64,000 nt of DNA from Pachyseris speciosa (GCA_016490735.1 JAEMWC010000375.1:370001-434000); one strand, 5' to 3'. Shown: positions 43,504 through 55,034, counted from the stretch's first letter. The notes: generated by a model from the sequence alone, not told the origin. Numbers and translations are program-made.

Positions 43504-43696
43504 AATTTGGTAATTCTATCAGGCATCTACCGAAGAGATCCCACGAGATTTTAAGGTCATGTGGTCACTCAGACGTCAAAACCCAATTTATTGTACAGAA
43601 CCATTAAGTACAATATATACCAGGCATTAGATAACCTGCACAAAAGGTAACAGTAACTTTGCAGAACAAAAAATGGCCTGACAATAAGGTAAACAA

Positions 43697-44250
43697 TCAA
43701 GGTGTTTCCATAGCAGCAGAGAGAATAGCATGACCAAAACTGTCAGATAAATTTTGGGGCTGAACTGATTTGTTGTAAAAAATGTTGAAAACACAGTCAC
43801 TGCTCCAGCTAGTGGCCTTCACAACTGCAGGCAATGAAACATTACAGCTACAAGCCTTACTTGTAGGTGATGCTCGGGTACTGTGCGGTTTAAAGACAGT
43901 GGCATCTACACCTGCCTTTTGCATCACAGTCCTTATCCATCTCGAAATAGTGTCATTGGACACCCCATGGTGTGGCTTAGCATAACTAATACATAGTTGT
44001 TACTCCTCTCCCCGTAATGAGGAGTTACGATCAATATATATATCAAGAACTGTGGGAACACATAAATTACTATCAGCAACGAATCTAGGTATAAGTAAAA
44101 CGGGCTGTTCTCTGCCAGGGGCAGATTGTTTAACAATCTGATCAATACAAAAAATGTAGGACGTATCGGGGTTTCTGCGCGCTTGCCCCAAATTCTTGAG
44201 ATGATGATGTGTCTGACAACGCTGGCCTGTAACTGAGGCGCATAACATGA
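43697..44250 (-). pseudogene. Tyrosine recombinase C-terminal domain (DIRS/Crypton-like)
   Basis: Minus strand: LCASVTGQRCQTHHHL (putative first catalytic Arg), a middle domain to 44000, a frame break near 43965-44000, then DTISRWIRTVMQKAGVDATV, FKPHSTRASPTSKAC (HxxR), SWSSDCVFNIFYNKSV (Trp and the Tyr nucleophile). The R...HxxR...W...Y set is that of phage-integrase-type recombinases found in DIRS-like retroelements and Cryptons. No reverse transcriptase is visible next to it. Confidence 0.75.
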
Positions 44251-44289
44251 CAAGTTTATGGGTAAGGTTCCGAAGACAGATTCACTTAG

Positions 44290-44687
44290 GAGGATGAAGT
44301 GTCTGGATACAAAGTCACGAGAATTTCAATTTTAAATACTCCATAGAATTTTAGCTACAAATATCCTTCTAAAGAAAATGGGTAAGGTGAATTCCTCAGA
44401 ATGCTCTTTTTGTGGAACTGTGGACGAATCCCTTGAACATCTCTTTGTATCTTGTATCATCACAACGCTTTGGAGTGATTTAATTTGCTGGTGCAGAGGC
44501 ATAAATATCCAAATTGATTCATTTTGCGCTTTAGAGATATTATGTGGTCTCTGGAAACGGAAGGCCGATTTTTTGTTATCGCATTATGTTATTATTATTG
44601 AAAAACAATACATTTATCATTGTAGAAATAATGTTTTAAATCCGTCCTTCACTGTTCTTTTATCAAAAATCGATTCAGTTTATGATG

Positions 44688-44720
<33 letters not shown>

Positions 44721-44840
44721 TTCTTATTAGGCGCAAATTAACATCTGAATATGTTCAAATGCGCCTTACAACTTTAATTATACTTATACTTAAGAATACC
44801 TGAAATTTATAATCTAAAAAGTAGTCAATCTAACTATAAC
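44290..44840 (+). pseudogene. L1/Tx1-like LINE 3' end with zf-RVT motif
   Basis: The + strand encodes FQF-stop-ILHRILATNILLKKMGK, then CSFCGTVDESLEHLFVSC, a CxxC...HxxxxC zinc-binding motif of the zf-RVT type found C-terminal in L1/Tx1-like ORF2 proteins. It then runs WSDLICWCRG... into an (AAT)n-encoded Asn run (44690-44717). The rest of the element is absent. Confidence 0.65.
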
Positions 44841-44844
44841 AGGC

Positions 44845-47325
44845 AAAAGCTTTCCTAAATAAATAAGTCTTTATTGTTCGTTTAAAAACCAAAAAGTTAT
44901 CGATGTCTCTGAAACTTGCAGGCAGACTGTTCGACAATGCAGGGTCAGCTGTTTGGAATGATCTGTCTCCCTGAGTTTACTTTGTTTTTTCCCATGGGCA
45001 GCTGCAACAGTAGTTCTGCGGAAGAACGAAGCTGGTATTTACATTTCTCCTTTGATCGAACTATATTGCAGCTATAGGACGGCGCAAGTTGATATATTGC
45101 TTTAAACGTTAACACTAAGATTTTAAACTCGATACGGTAGGTAACGGGTAGCCAGTGCAAAGAAAATAAGACGGGTGTAATTATGATTAAACCTCGGTGT
45201 TGAGCATAGGAGCCGGGCAGCACTATTTTGAATGCGTTGTAACTTACTAACTATTACAGTAATCTAAGCGGCCAATAACAATGGAGTGAACAAGCGTTTG
45301 TGTGGCATCATTGGTGAGGTACTATATTTTAAATATGAAAAGACGTAACTTTACATATGTTATTAATGTGTGGTATCATACTCAGGTTCTGGTCAAACCA
45401 TGATCCCACGTTCCTAACTTAAGTTACGGGAGCTATAATGCTTTCACCAACACTAAGACCATCAATGTTCACGTTAGGCAGTTGCTTTCTGGTGTTTATA
45501 ATCACGAACTCCGTCTTACTATCATTCAGGCGTACTCTGTCCTTGATCATCCACGATCGTATAGCCTGTATGCATTGTTCATTGCCTCAACTGCGTCGTT
45601 TTGCGAACAAGCCGAGTCAGCATTGAATGATAGATACAGCTGAGTATCGTCTGCGTATGCGTGCGATTGTGGTAAACAGTTCTTAATAACCTCAAAATGC
45701 TTACTCGCATAGATAGTAACAGCATTGGCCCGAGGCATGATCCTTGAGGAACACATCATTGCAAATTGAACTTCTTCGATAAATTTTGGTCGAAAGACAC
45801 GCGCTGCGATCTGTTGAGAAGGTGGAATGTAAACCACTGCAATACCGATCCCCTGACTCCAAAGCTCGTACTGAGGCGATTCAATAACACTCCATGGTCA
45901 ACTTTGTCAAACGCTGCACTCAAATCCAGTAACACAAGAAGGGTCACACGTTGAGAATCCAACTTCATTAGGATGTCATTTTGCACTTTTAAAAGTGCAG
46001 TCTCAGTGCTGTGACACTTACGGTACGTTGACTGGAATGGAAGGTGTAAGCCATGTGATGTCAAATGCGCATGCGTTTGATCGAAGACGGCACGTTCCGT
46101 TAATTTTGAAACGTACTGCAAATTAGACACAGGTCTTAAGTTTGTAAACTCTGAGAGCACGCCAGGCGCAGTTTATGAGCAGAGGGGAAACTAACGCCTC
46201 CTTCCAGCAATCAGGAATTCCCCAGATGTAAAGGAACAGTTATTATGCGCATAATCACCTGAAGTAGAACATCGAGACAGGAGGCCACAAGCGACGTTGG
46301 AGCTGGATCAAGTGGACAAGATTTTTTTGCAGATTGTCGGACAAGCTTCAGGACTGAGAGGATGGAAAGCATACAGTGCTTTTTCCGGTCCAACCTCCGG
46401 ATCCTCCGGTAAGATCATGTTTGCACGAGAGTTGACGGCCTTGTCGATATCCGAACGGATGCATGGATTCTATATTTGCGGATAAAAAATTTTCCGATAT
46501 CATTCGCAAGAACGGATTTATCCTCATAGTCAGGAAAAGACGGCACTTCCTTCTTAGCCAGCAGCTTCTTTGCTGCCCTAAATAACTTCCATTGATTCAT
46601 GCTATTCTCCGCAATAAAGTTAGTATAGAAGTCTGTAGCATTCATCATGTAAGTTACACGATTTCTCTGCACTTTAAAAGCATGAAGGTCTTCTTGTTGG
46701 CCATTTTTCCGCCACCGCCTTTCCGCTTTTCTCCGAAGACGTTTAGCAGCGCCTATTTCAGCGGTGTACCAGTGAACAAAAGGGCGTGCCTTCACAGTCT
46801 TGGATTTCAGTGGAACATGACAGTCGATCAATATGCGCAAAGTGGAATTATAGTCCTTTGCAAGTTTGTCAACACCACATACAGGTGTTTCCGTTGTCAA
46901 AGGTGGTTGACATAAAGAAGATGTCTCTAAGTCATTCTTAAACGACTCCATGTCTATTGATCGATATTTCCTGTATGTAACCAGCTTTTCCATCGCTGGA
47001 GGGTTCTCTGGAATCAACCTGCAGCAGACTGACGCATGATCTGAAATAAACCGGTCAACTCTAAGTGGAGCAGCTTGAACGATCTCAGAGCAACGGGTGA
47101 TTATAAGGTCGAGGGTGTGGCCCTCCTTGTGGGTGCTGCCCTTCACGTGCTGTTGAAGCCCGAATGATTCGAGCAGATCTGCAAATCTTATGGCATAAGA
47201 GTCACGCGGATTATCGACGTGGATGTTAAAGTCTCCAGCGAATAAAATTTGCTCTTTACAAAGCAGAACTGATTCGAGATAATCTGAAAATTCCCTAAAG
47301 AAGACAGTTGTTGGGACCTTGAAAG
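44845..47325 (-). pseudogene. CR1/L2-type LINE, nearly complete ORF2 but broken
   Basis: Minus strand in order: FAGDFNIHVDNPRDSYAIRF (endonuclease, about 47245), HTLDLIITRC, FISDHASVCC (endonuclease end), the linker KRLRRKAERRWRKNG with RNRVTYMMNATDFYTNFI, then LRPVSNLQYVSKLTERAV, LLVLLDLSAAFDKVDH (palm), a frame change, YADDTQLYLSF (intact catalytic box), and the tail TPVLFSLHWLPVTYRIEFKI with LTFKAIYQLAPSY. Several frameshifts. 5'-truncated inside the endonuclease at about 47325. Confidence 0.88.
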
Positions 47326-47326
47326 T

Positions 47327-47370
47327 AGAATTGCAAGTTTAACTTAAATTTGCAATTCTACTTTAACCTA
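47327..47370. repeat. Hairpin at the LINE 5' boundary
   Basis: AAAGTAGAATTGCAA and TTGCAATTCTACTTT are perfect 15-base inverse arms around a short A/T-rich loop. It lies exactly at the truncated 5' edge of the LINE and may be junction filler. Confidence 0.55.
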
Positions 47371-47435
47371 AATGACCTTTGTCAAACGGAGAAGTTTGCA
47401 ATTTTCTGGCCTCTTGATGTTTTCCTTCCGTTTAA

Positions 47436-47818
47436 AGGGGCAGTGTCACGAGGATTTTGCTGTTTTAGGTCAATTCTGTGCTAAAATCATTACTTTGAGG
47501 CTTTACTCATAAATTAAATGCTTCTGTAAAGCTACGACGAAGATATCAAATGAATTTTATCAGAGGGGGCTAACCACAATAAATTTCGTAAGGATTTTTT
47601 GAAGACGTAGCATCAAAACTTGAAAAAAATGGCCAATTTTTTCAAGTTTCGATCCATTTCCATCCTTGCCATCTGTAGCAACAGGCGACAGGAAACAGTT
47701 TCAGCACCTTTCAAATAGTCTTTAATAACAAAATTTGACCATTATTTTTGGAATTCAATTGATGCGAAGACACCTTCTAGCTTTTTATAAAGTTGCCAAA
47801 TAGCGTGACACTGCCCTT
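47436..47818. mobile_element. TTAA-flanked MITE, 383 bases
   Basis: AGGGGCAGTGTCACG at the left and CGTGACACTGCCC(T)TT at the right are inverted, with TTAA on both sides (47432-47435, 47819-47822). Non-coding. Confidence 0.75.
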
Positions 47819-47829
47819 TTAAGGTGATT

Positions 47830-48295
47830 CTTTTCAATTGCATGGGGCATCCTTACTTACTGCGCTACGTGTGGTACTGGAAGGCCTGGCTGCGCCAGTA
47901 ACCGTTGCTTTTGTGGTGCCAGGTTGAGCGTCTCCAGAAGGGCGAAGTGAGCTTTCCCGCTCAGATGAAGTTAATGTCTTTCTCGGCTTTGCCGAGGCAG
48001 ATTTTGAGTGTCGGGCTTCTTTCAATAGCCCATCCATGCTATTTTCCTCCGTCATCATGAAAAGTTGAAGCTGACCTTTGAAAGTAACTGATTTGCCTCG
48101 CAAATCTTTACCGGATGGCTTAGACTGACGGGGAAAAAACTCGTTGGAAAACCAACCACGCTACAAGATCACGAACGCTCGCGTAGAGTGACCAAAGTGC
48201 GCATGTCTTTTCCCGTGGCGTCAGCAGAGAATCACATATTTCCCGAAGAAAGGCTCCTTATCACGTCCGAAGAATCGTTCATTGGTAAAGGTTTA
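47830..48295. other. Unassigned stretch
   Basis: A minus-strand open frame (47834-48103) is rich in Ser/Lys/Arg/Ala/Thr but has no ATG at its 5' end and no recognisable domain. It might be a retroelement ORF1 remnant; no support beyond composition. Confidence 0.25.
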
Positions 48296-48299
48296 CGAT

Positions 48300-49301
48300 T
48301 TTGCGCATTTTTAACAACCATCGCTTCTTACTGTATGTTTTCAAAAATGAACAATTTTCCCTTTCCTTCAAGAGTCCGTTATTACTGTAAGATCACCACA
48401 CCGAAGAGTTTAAAAAACTCCTTGACAAATACAGATGGGCATGGGGTAATTTCGAGGAAGAACCAAAGTCGTTTTTAGTTGGGTGCCGGATGACGTTTAA
48501 TAAAGTAATTTGTAGAGAAAAAGTAATATAACTGTCAATATGTCAATATGCCAATTGTTGTTTCTGGAAAGGCGGATAATTGCATTACGTTAGGAAAACA
48601 GCTTTATGAAGACTACGGTTGGCTCAGTTGGTGGGCTGAAGGCAGCTGGAAAGGTTGGCATCAAAATCGTAGGTGAAAATTGACTAATTTTCACCAGCCG
48701 AGGAGACTAATTTTCATAGCTTTGTTGACACTCAGTTTAGCGGGCATTATTTTCGTCAGACGCATGTTGTTGAACCATAACGATACTTTTAACATGTGAA
48801 TATTTTGTGACTCTGGAAAGGTATTAAGACGGGATCTGCTATATCTATAGTGAAGCTTTCTTTGTTTTCCTTTTTGTATTGTTTACATCTACTTATTTTC
48901 CCTTCTTGTGACAGAAGAATACTCCTTTTTTGTTTTTATCTCGTCAGCCTGTTCTATTGTTACTAGGAGCAACGAAAGGAGGAAAGACCATGTTGCCGCT
49001 TTAAGTTACCTGCTGGGGAGGCTAATGTAGCTGAATTTAAATAATCCACAATGAGCGAAATCATTATTATAATGGATATGAATGCGGATATGAGATCTTA
49101 GTCACAGCTGTCTCATATTCGCGATTGCTTCGATTTGAAAGTTGCGGTACGGTGTTAAACGCGTTGCCATCAAACACGCAATTCAACCAGTTTTTAGGTT
49201 ACAATCAGCTGTGAAAAAACAAAAGAAGATTTCATCATAAATATTCTAGTGTGTGTCCTCAACTCGTTGATTTCTCCACTGGCGTTTTTGAATTTCCTGT
49301 C
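48300..49301 (+). repeat. GPCR-cassette 5' flank of an intact receptor
   Basis: Ordered blocks shared with the orphan flanks: ACCATCGCTTCTTA, CCACACCGAAGAGTTTAAAAA, GATGACGTTTAATAAAGTAATTTG, GGTTGGCTCAGT(T/C)GGT, TACTAGGAGCAACGAAA, GCTGTCTCATAT. Because it is uninterrupted, this is the best reference for the ancestral cassette upstream region and its regulatory content. Confidence 0.65.
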
Positions 49302-50207
49302 ATGAACCAAACACCGAAAACCTGCTTCTTTTTGGATATCAACTTGGACAGTTCAGAAGACGTTTTCATCACTAATATTTTAACATGTATTCTCAACTCG
49401 ATGTTTTCTGTGGTGACGTTTGTGGGCAATTTTATTATCCTACATGCGATTCGTAAAGCCCAGCACCTTCATTCGCCATCGTTTATTCTTTTGTGCTGCC
49501 TGGCTGTTCCCGATCTTCTTGTGGGTGCGATTTGTCAGCCATCTTTCGTGGCGTTCAAAATAGCCGAACTTGTGGACAATTTCAGTGCGTACTGCATGCT
49601 GAGAATGTTCAATGACATATCTGGCTACACAGCTTCTGGAGTATCTTTGCTCATCCTAGCTGCAGTGTCGATTGATCGTCTCCTTGCTCTAACTCTTCAT
49701 TTACGATACCATACGATAGTTACTGTTCCTCGGGTATTTATTTCTGCTTTTATCCTCTGGATTTTTGCCATAACTTGTGTTGTGTCAAAGGTTTGGTTGA
49801 GCTATATAAACTGGATTCTTCTGCCACTGGCTATTTACATTGTCACTTTCATTGTCATCACCTCGAGTACTTTCAAAATTTTTGGGATTGTTCGCAGTCA
49901 CCAACGCCAGATAAACGACCAAAATATGGCCATTCTGAGTCTTCAGACCAACACGGTGAACGTACTCAAGTGTAGAAAATCAGCTGTGACGGTACTTTAT
50001 GTTTATGGCCTGTTCTTAATTTCCTTCCTTCCATTCTGTGTGGCGAGTTTAGTAACAATTCGTATTGGATACACAAGAAACGTGAAAATCGCTTTTGACT
50101 ACGCTGCAACTGCTGGTTTCATCAACTCCTTCATGAATCCTCTTGTGTACTGCTGGCGATTGAGGGAGATTCGACGAGCTGCAAAGAATGTGCTCAGACT
50201 GGAATAA
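49302..50207 (+). CDS. Class A (rhodopsin-like) GPCR, intact, single exon
   Basis: 301 residues, the same length as the receptor at 34894 and by eye about 80% identical. The start is ATG at 49302 (MNQTPKTC); the longer frame upstream begins only with GTG. Features: NQT glycosylation sequon; TM1 with VGNFIILHAI (canonical Gly-Asn, which the sister lost); TM2 LAVPDLLVG; Cys at the start of TM3; SIDRLLAL in place of DRY; Trp in TM4; YINWILLPL starting TM5; SFLPFCVASL in TM6 (Pro kept, CWxP Trp absent); MNPLVYCWRLREIRRA at TM7 and tail. Membrane receptor, presumably G-protein coupled; ligand unknown. Its complete cassette flank makes it the most likely functional copy. Confidence 0.94.
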   Translation: MNQTPKTCFFLDINLDSSEDVFITNILTCILNSMFSVVTFVGNFIILHAIRKAQHLHSPSFILLCCLAVPDLLVGAICQPSFVAFKIAELVDNFSAYCMLRMFNDISGYTASGVSLLILAAVSIDRLLALTLHLRYHTIVTVPRVFISAFILWIFAITCVVSKVWLSYINWILLPLAIYIVTFIVITSSTFKIFGIVRSHQRQINDQNMAILSLQTNTVNVLKCRKSAVTVLYVYGLFLISFLPFCVASLVTIRIGYTRNVKIAFDYAATAGFINSFMNPLVYCWRLREIRRAAKNVLRLE

Positions 50208-50660
50208 AGACAAAACTCTAACAGCCTACAACTTAGTTTCTTTCAGTTCGACAGGCTGTTTGATCTTAATGGTAGCGAATTGCCATCAGAGCCTAAGTCT
50301 CGTTTATCAGGCACAGAAATGGTAGACTACAGGCCAGCTTAATAATGTTTGAGGTTTATTTAGCGTTGACTTGTAAGTGTTAGGCATTTCTACTCTGAGA
50401 ACGATTTTTCTTCCGTTATCAGTTGTATGGCTAGTGTCTTCATAAACATGTTAGAAATTCCCGCGGATAGCTGTTGTTCGAGTGTTCGAGAGTAAAGATA
50501 CTGGTTAATATTTTTTTTTAAGTGAAAAGAAAAGATTGACTATGTTGTTTCAAGTGTAAGAGGAAACCTTCTGAGCTGTAGAAACTAGACGTCAGCGTCC
50601 TTTGGTCCATCATGATCAGTGGAAGGGTCATATGGTCACCAGCCAAAAGCAAACAAAGAG
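50208..50660 (+). other. 3' flank shared with the receptor at 34894
   Basis: Parallels 35800-36335 (see that entry), extending the duplicated unit about 450 bases beyond the stop. Confidence 0.6.
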
Positions 50661-52945
50661 TTTTTTAATACTAATGCAACACAATGATGAACGCTGGCCT
50701 TTGAAAAATGTCAGAACAAATTCATATTTTGGTGTCGTTTCTAATCAACATGTTTACTTTGATTAAATAGATAGATTATAAAAAATGACGAATGTTTGAA
50801 GTTTCCTTGTGTTTGAAATCACTTTGTCGAGTATATCTGGATCAATGAGAAAACCTTTACCTTTGGACTGATCCCCACTAGGCTTCCCTTTTTACTATGA
50901 AATGTGCACGTTAGGCAAGAAATTTTTTGTTTTTGCTGGTCTAGGTAGTGAAGTTAAACGTGTGGAGTGATTTTGGCTATTTGCAGAACCGAGAAAAATC
51001 TTCAAAGTTTCACTTTACCAAAAGAGGGTGTTTCTTGGCTATACTTACCACTATTCTTCGTATTTTATGCAAGAACAATTTAACAGATTGGTTAAATATA
51101 TGATTTTCATATATTCATTCTCTTAACTGATTGGGTTTAGCCTAGTTCATTGCATAGACGGTTTGTCTACCTGATCTTGTGATCTTGTGATCTTGGTAAT
51201 CCAGCAGACTGTCTGTGATGTATAGGAGTGGCCGCCTAGCTATAGAACGGGCTGATGCGAGTCCTGTCCAAGATGAGTTGAAAGACAATTGGAACTGTGA
51301 TTTAGCAGAAAAAAAAACTTTAGGTTGTGCACATTTGTTTACTAGGATTGTTATCTTAGGGGTGTGGGCCGACAGAGGATGCCTGACAGAAATTTATACG
51401 GAGGGTTAAACCTTGGCTCTGTTTGAAAATAAAAACAACCTGCTTTCTATCCCTAAAGCTAAGTTACTTCAAATGTAGATACGTTGTAACGTGAATAGAA
51501 GTGCGTTCGTTTTGTATTTTGGTGTTTTGTTAGTAAAACAAACAACAACAGCACCTCCATTCGCCTTGTACTTAATTACATACATATATAAATAGAGAAA
51601 AGATGATATTTGAATAGAAAAATAGATGAATAGAAAAGGGTATTTGATCATATCTTCAGTTCATGTTAATTACAAAACAAACATTTCTTCCAAATTAATA
51701 CCGCGTTCTCTAATCCTCTCAGCCTCGCCATTTTCGTTGCAGTTTTTGCAGTAAAACTAAGTAAATGTACGTTTTGTTTAGTGGATTGATTTCCTTCAGC
51801 CATTAATGAGTATCAGGAGCCCACCATCTTGTGAACGAAAACAAAAAAGCAAAGCACAAACAAAAGCAAATTATTTATTTCACAAAATTCACAAAATTGA
51901 CATGATTTACACGAAAAGCACAATTTTTCTCTGCTGCACTCTTATTTCCGGTAATAGTTTACCGCTGATCAAGGTCCTGGGCTCATGTTCTGTCACGCAT
52001 TCTCCTGCAGGTTTCTATTTCCACGGTGTTTGCATGCATGTTCGAATGCACCAAAATCATTATTAATTGAGTGTTTGATTAAACCCAGAATGCAGTGAAT
52101 AGTCCAATGTGAGCTAAGAACTTTATCTGTCAGGGACACAATGATTTTCGAGGAAAATACGACTCCAGGTCGATGCGTTCTTGTGCAGAGTGTGCAGTAA
52201 CTGTTGTAACTAATTAACTCTTCTAACTGCCAGGTCCAGTGCGTGAGCTGTAAAGATTCATTTAAGCTTTCGAGAGCACTCGATCCCAGGAAAATTATTA
52301 TTTAACATGACGATGCTTAAGAATTTAGACATCAGTCCATTTATTCCTATACTCAGCCTGTATGCACATATAAGAATAGAATTTCGGTGTTATTTACTGT
52401 TACTTTGAGAGGATATTGCATTGAATTTTGCTTTCTGCTAGCGTTCACTGCTATAAATAGTATTTGCGAACACTGTTAATCTCATTAACTTAGAATAACG
52501 TTCGTGAACGGATTCTGTATTATTATATTTTCTTAGATTGGGTCCTACTCTTCTTTGCTACAATCACTCTCAGGTCACGTTGTTTGAATAGCTCTCGTTG
52601 CCACAAAATAACAGATGCAAAAAATTTTATTTACGATTTTATCAGACCAAGGTCGATTCTGAACCGTGGTGGAAAATGTTTCGACAAAGGAAGTTGCACT
52701 TTCACAATAATTGGATCAGAAAATAAGCTAATTTGCCTTATTGCTAAATCTTGCGTGACATGTGTAACCAGTGACAGTCATTGATTGGCACTTGCCATTC
52801 CAAATGTCTTGGAACTGGTATTGTAAACTAAGGCAAGTTCAGTCATTATTGTCATAAAATATCAAGAAAATTGATTGCAATCTGTAGCCAGGAGAGATGT
52901 CTAAATTTGATGCTTATTTGGTGGAATTTCTGGGATTTGAAGCAC
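50661..52945. other. Long non-coding stretch, nothing recognised
   Basis: About 2.3 kb without a supportable gene, mobile-element end or RNA. Open frames are short and lack homology. It is one of the few intervals here that looks like unique intergenic DNA. Confidence 0.45.
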
Positions 52946-52950
52946 AAAAG

Positions 52951-52973
52951 TAGGGGGGGGGGGGGGGGGGGTG
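52951..52973. repeat. Poly-G tract
   Basis: A run of about 20 G residues, broken near its right end by a single T. Such tracts can form G-quadruplexes and are prone to assembly and length errors. Confidence 0.9.
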
Positions 52974-52995
52974 GTCTAACTCCAAAGAGAAAAAG

Positions 52996-53195
52996 TGCGA
53001 AGTTGAACCACTTTGTCTTTTAGAGTTTTTAGGTGAGTCCTTCAATCTGGCCAAGTTTCATCGAAAATGGAGAGATGGCATGTGTCACCCCTGCCTGCGA
53101 AGTTGAACCACTTTGTCTTTTAGAGTTTTTAGGTGAGTCCTTCAATCTGGCCAAGTTTCATCGAAAATGGAGAGATGGCATGTGTCACCCCTGCC
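52996..53195. repeat. Perfect 100-base tandem duplication
   Basis: 52996-53095 and 53096-53195 are identical (both begin TGCGAAGTTGAACC and end CACCCCTGCC). The lack of divergence points to a very recent duplication or an assembly duplication next to the poly-G tract. Confidence 0.9.
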
Positions 53196-53214
53196 TGGTC
53201 CCCTGGTGAACTCA

Positions 53215-54400
53215 CTCTTAATAGCGTTTGGTAAGTTCCTTTTCACTGATACCTATAAACCGTGCAAGATTGTTTTATTGAGCCCAGATTTTCACAGGTT
53301 TAAGCGAAGGAAAGTTAAACGAAAATTTTAATGCGTGTGTTCGAGCTGACGCTTTTGGCAAAATGTTCCAAAATTGCACTTTTGGGATACAGTTGTAGAG
53401 GTTTTAGAAATGTTTTAGGTGTGATATAAGGGTTTTATTTGGCAGATGGTTACACGGGAAATGTTAGTGTTAGCATGCTTGACTACTGTCAGGAATTTCA
53501 ATTTGAGTTAGCCAGTAGAAATAATGTGTTCTTTCCGTTATTATGATAGTGACTATCTACCAAAGTACCGCTATTTGCTCAGTTGGTGAAACAAAAATTT
53601 TCCCTAGCTGGCGTGGTGATCGTTTAATAAAAACATTTTAATTAAAAGGCTCATACATACATACATACATACATACATACATACATACATACATACATAC
53701 ATACATACATACATACATACATGCAGACATACGTACGTACGTACGTACGTACGTACATACATACTTTATTTAACAACGCAGGTTAAAATATGGCAGCGAA
53801 AGCTGATGTGGACCTGCTATGTATAAATATATTACAAAATACACTATGTAATGGAACTGTAAAAGTAATTACAATAATAATTATTCATATTAAGCCAGAT
53901 ATAAGTTACAAATACTATTTAACAAATAAATATCTAAAATAACAACTAAAAATATGTAAAATCATCAGTGTTTTTAAATGTTACGGTAGAACTACAGCCA
54001 AAAGATATTCTATCAATACATTTAGAGTGTTTTACAAGATTTGCTTTAAACAATGCAAAAGAAGGTAGCTCGGTATGATGCTAGGTACATATTGGTTTTG
54101 TCTATGCGACGCTTTACGTTTAAATGAAATGTAAACAAAATGAAGTGTAACTATGTTATCTTCTATGATTCTTCACCTATACAGTTGCGCCTTTTTTTTT
54201 TTACTAATTCTACAATTTTTTAATTATAGATACTTTAAAATGGCAATCTACTAACAGTGAACGAACAGAATTCATTGGCCAAGTAAAGCATTTATGAGAC
54301 TATGTGCAAAAATTGCTTCGCTTGTAATTAAACAAATGTGAAAAATCTGATCAATCAGCGAGAGTCGAAGACTTCAAAGGTTTAAGAAAAGTACAAACGG
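53215..54400 (+). repeat. GPCR-cassette 5' flank with a LINE tail insertion
   Basis: 53215-53640 matches 31680-32037 plus 34345-34490, and 54080-54400 matches 34560-34830. The flank continues without a BEL/Pao element where the other copy carries one, so it provides an empty site. 53652-54060 is an inserted sequence: a (CATA)n tract and a LINE-type 3' tail. Confidence 0.7.
53652..53765. repeat. (ACAT)n / (ACGT)n microsatellite
   Basis: About 18 uninterrupted ACAT units followed by ACGT units and more ACAT, then CTTTATTTAAC, the reversed start of a retroelement 3' end. The tract is probably that element's tail. Confidence 0.9.
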
Positions 54401-54408
54401 AACTATTT

Positions 54409-55034
54409 TAGTGCGTACTGCTCGCTGAAAATGGTTCAGTACCTATCTGGATGGATTAAGTCTTGTGTATCTTTTCTCACTTTGGCCTTCGTCTCCATTG
54501 ATCGTCTGTTGGCTTTAGCTCCCCATTTGCGATACAATACTCTAGTGACTGTTCCTCGCATCTTTCAGTCGGTTTTTGTACTTTGGATTGTCTGCATAAC
54601 TGATGCCGGATATAAAAGTTTTGGATTGGCTCGGTATGGCTTGCTTTCCCGCTGATCATTTTGATCTTGACTTGTCTTATCAACTTTAAGCACCTTTAAA
54701 ATTTTTCAGACTGTTCGAAGGCACCAGCGTCAAATAAACGACCAGAAACCTGGCCGCCCTGAGTATTCAAACTAACACGGTGAAAGTGTTCAAGTGTAGG
54801 AAATCAGCCGCAACTGTACTTTATGTTTATGGTTTGTTCATAATACCTTATCTTCCATTTTTTTTTATGACGATGCTTGTGGATTCTTTCATTGGGTACA
54901 CAACGGCTGTGAAGATTACCTATAACTACGTTAGAAATGTTATTTTCATTAACTTCTTCTTGAATCCACTTGTGTACTGCTGGAGAATATGGGAGATATG
55001 ACGAGCTGTGAAGAATGTTCTGAGGAGGGAATGA
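54409..55034 (+). pseudogene. GPCR pseudogene lacking N terminus to TM2
   Basis: Begins abruptly at TM3 (GTGCGTACTGCTCGCTG, encoding AYCSL), then FVSIDRLLAL, VTVPRIFQSVFVLW (TM4), with frameshifts around TM5 (54640-54770). KCRKSAATVLYVYG (TM6) follows, and NFFLNPLVYCWRI (TM7). A TGA replaces Arg in the REI-RRA motif (54999-55001), and homology continues to a second TGA near 55032. The deletion joins cassette 5' flank directly to TM3. Confidence 0.88.

Noticed and set aside
47834..48103. Ser/Lys/Arg/Ala-rich minus-strand frame as a nuclear protein
   Set aside because: No ATG at its start and no domain; composition alone is not evidence.
49251..49301. Longer N terminus for the receptor at 49302
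   Set aside because: The extension begins with GTG and is not conserved in the sister gene.
53652..53765. Telomere-like or satellite array
   Set aside because: Simple ACAT/ACGT repeat continuous with a retroelement 3' tail; no telomeric TTAGGG units.
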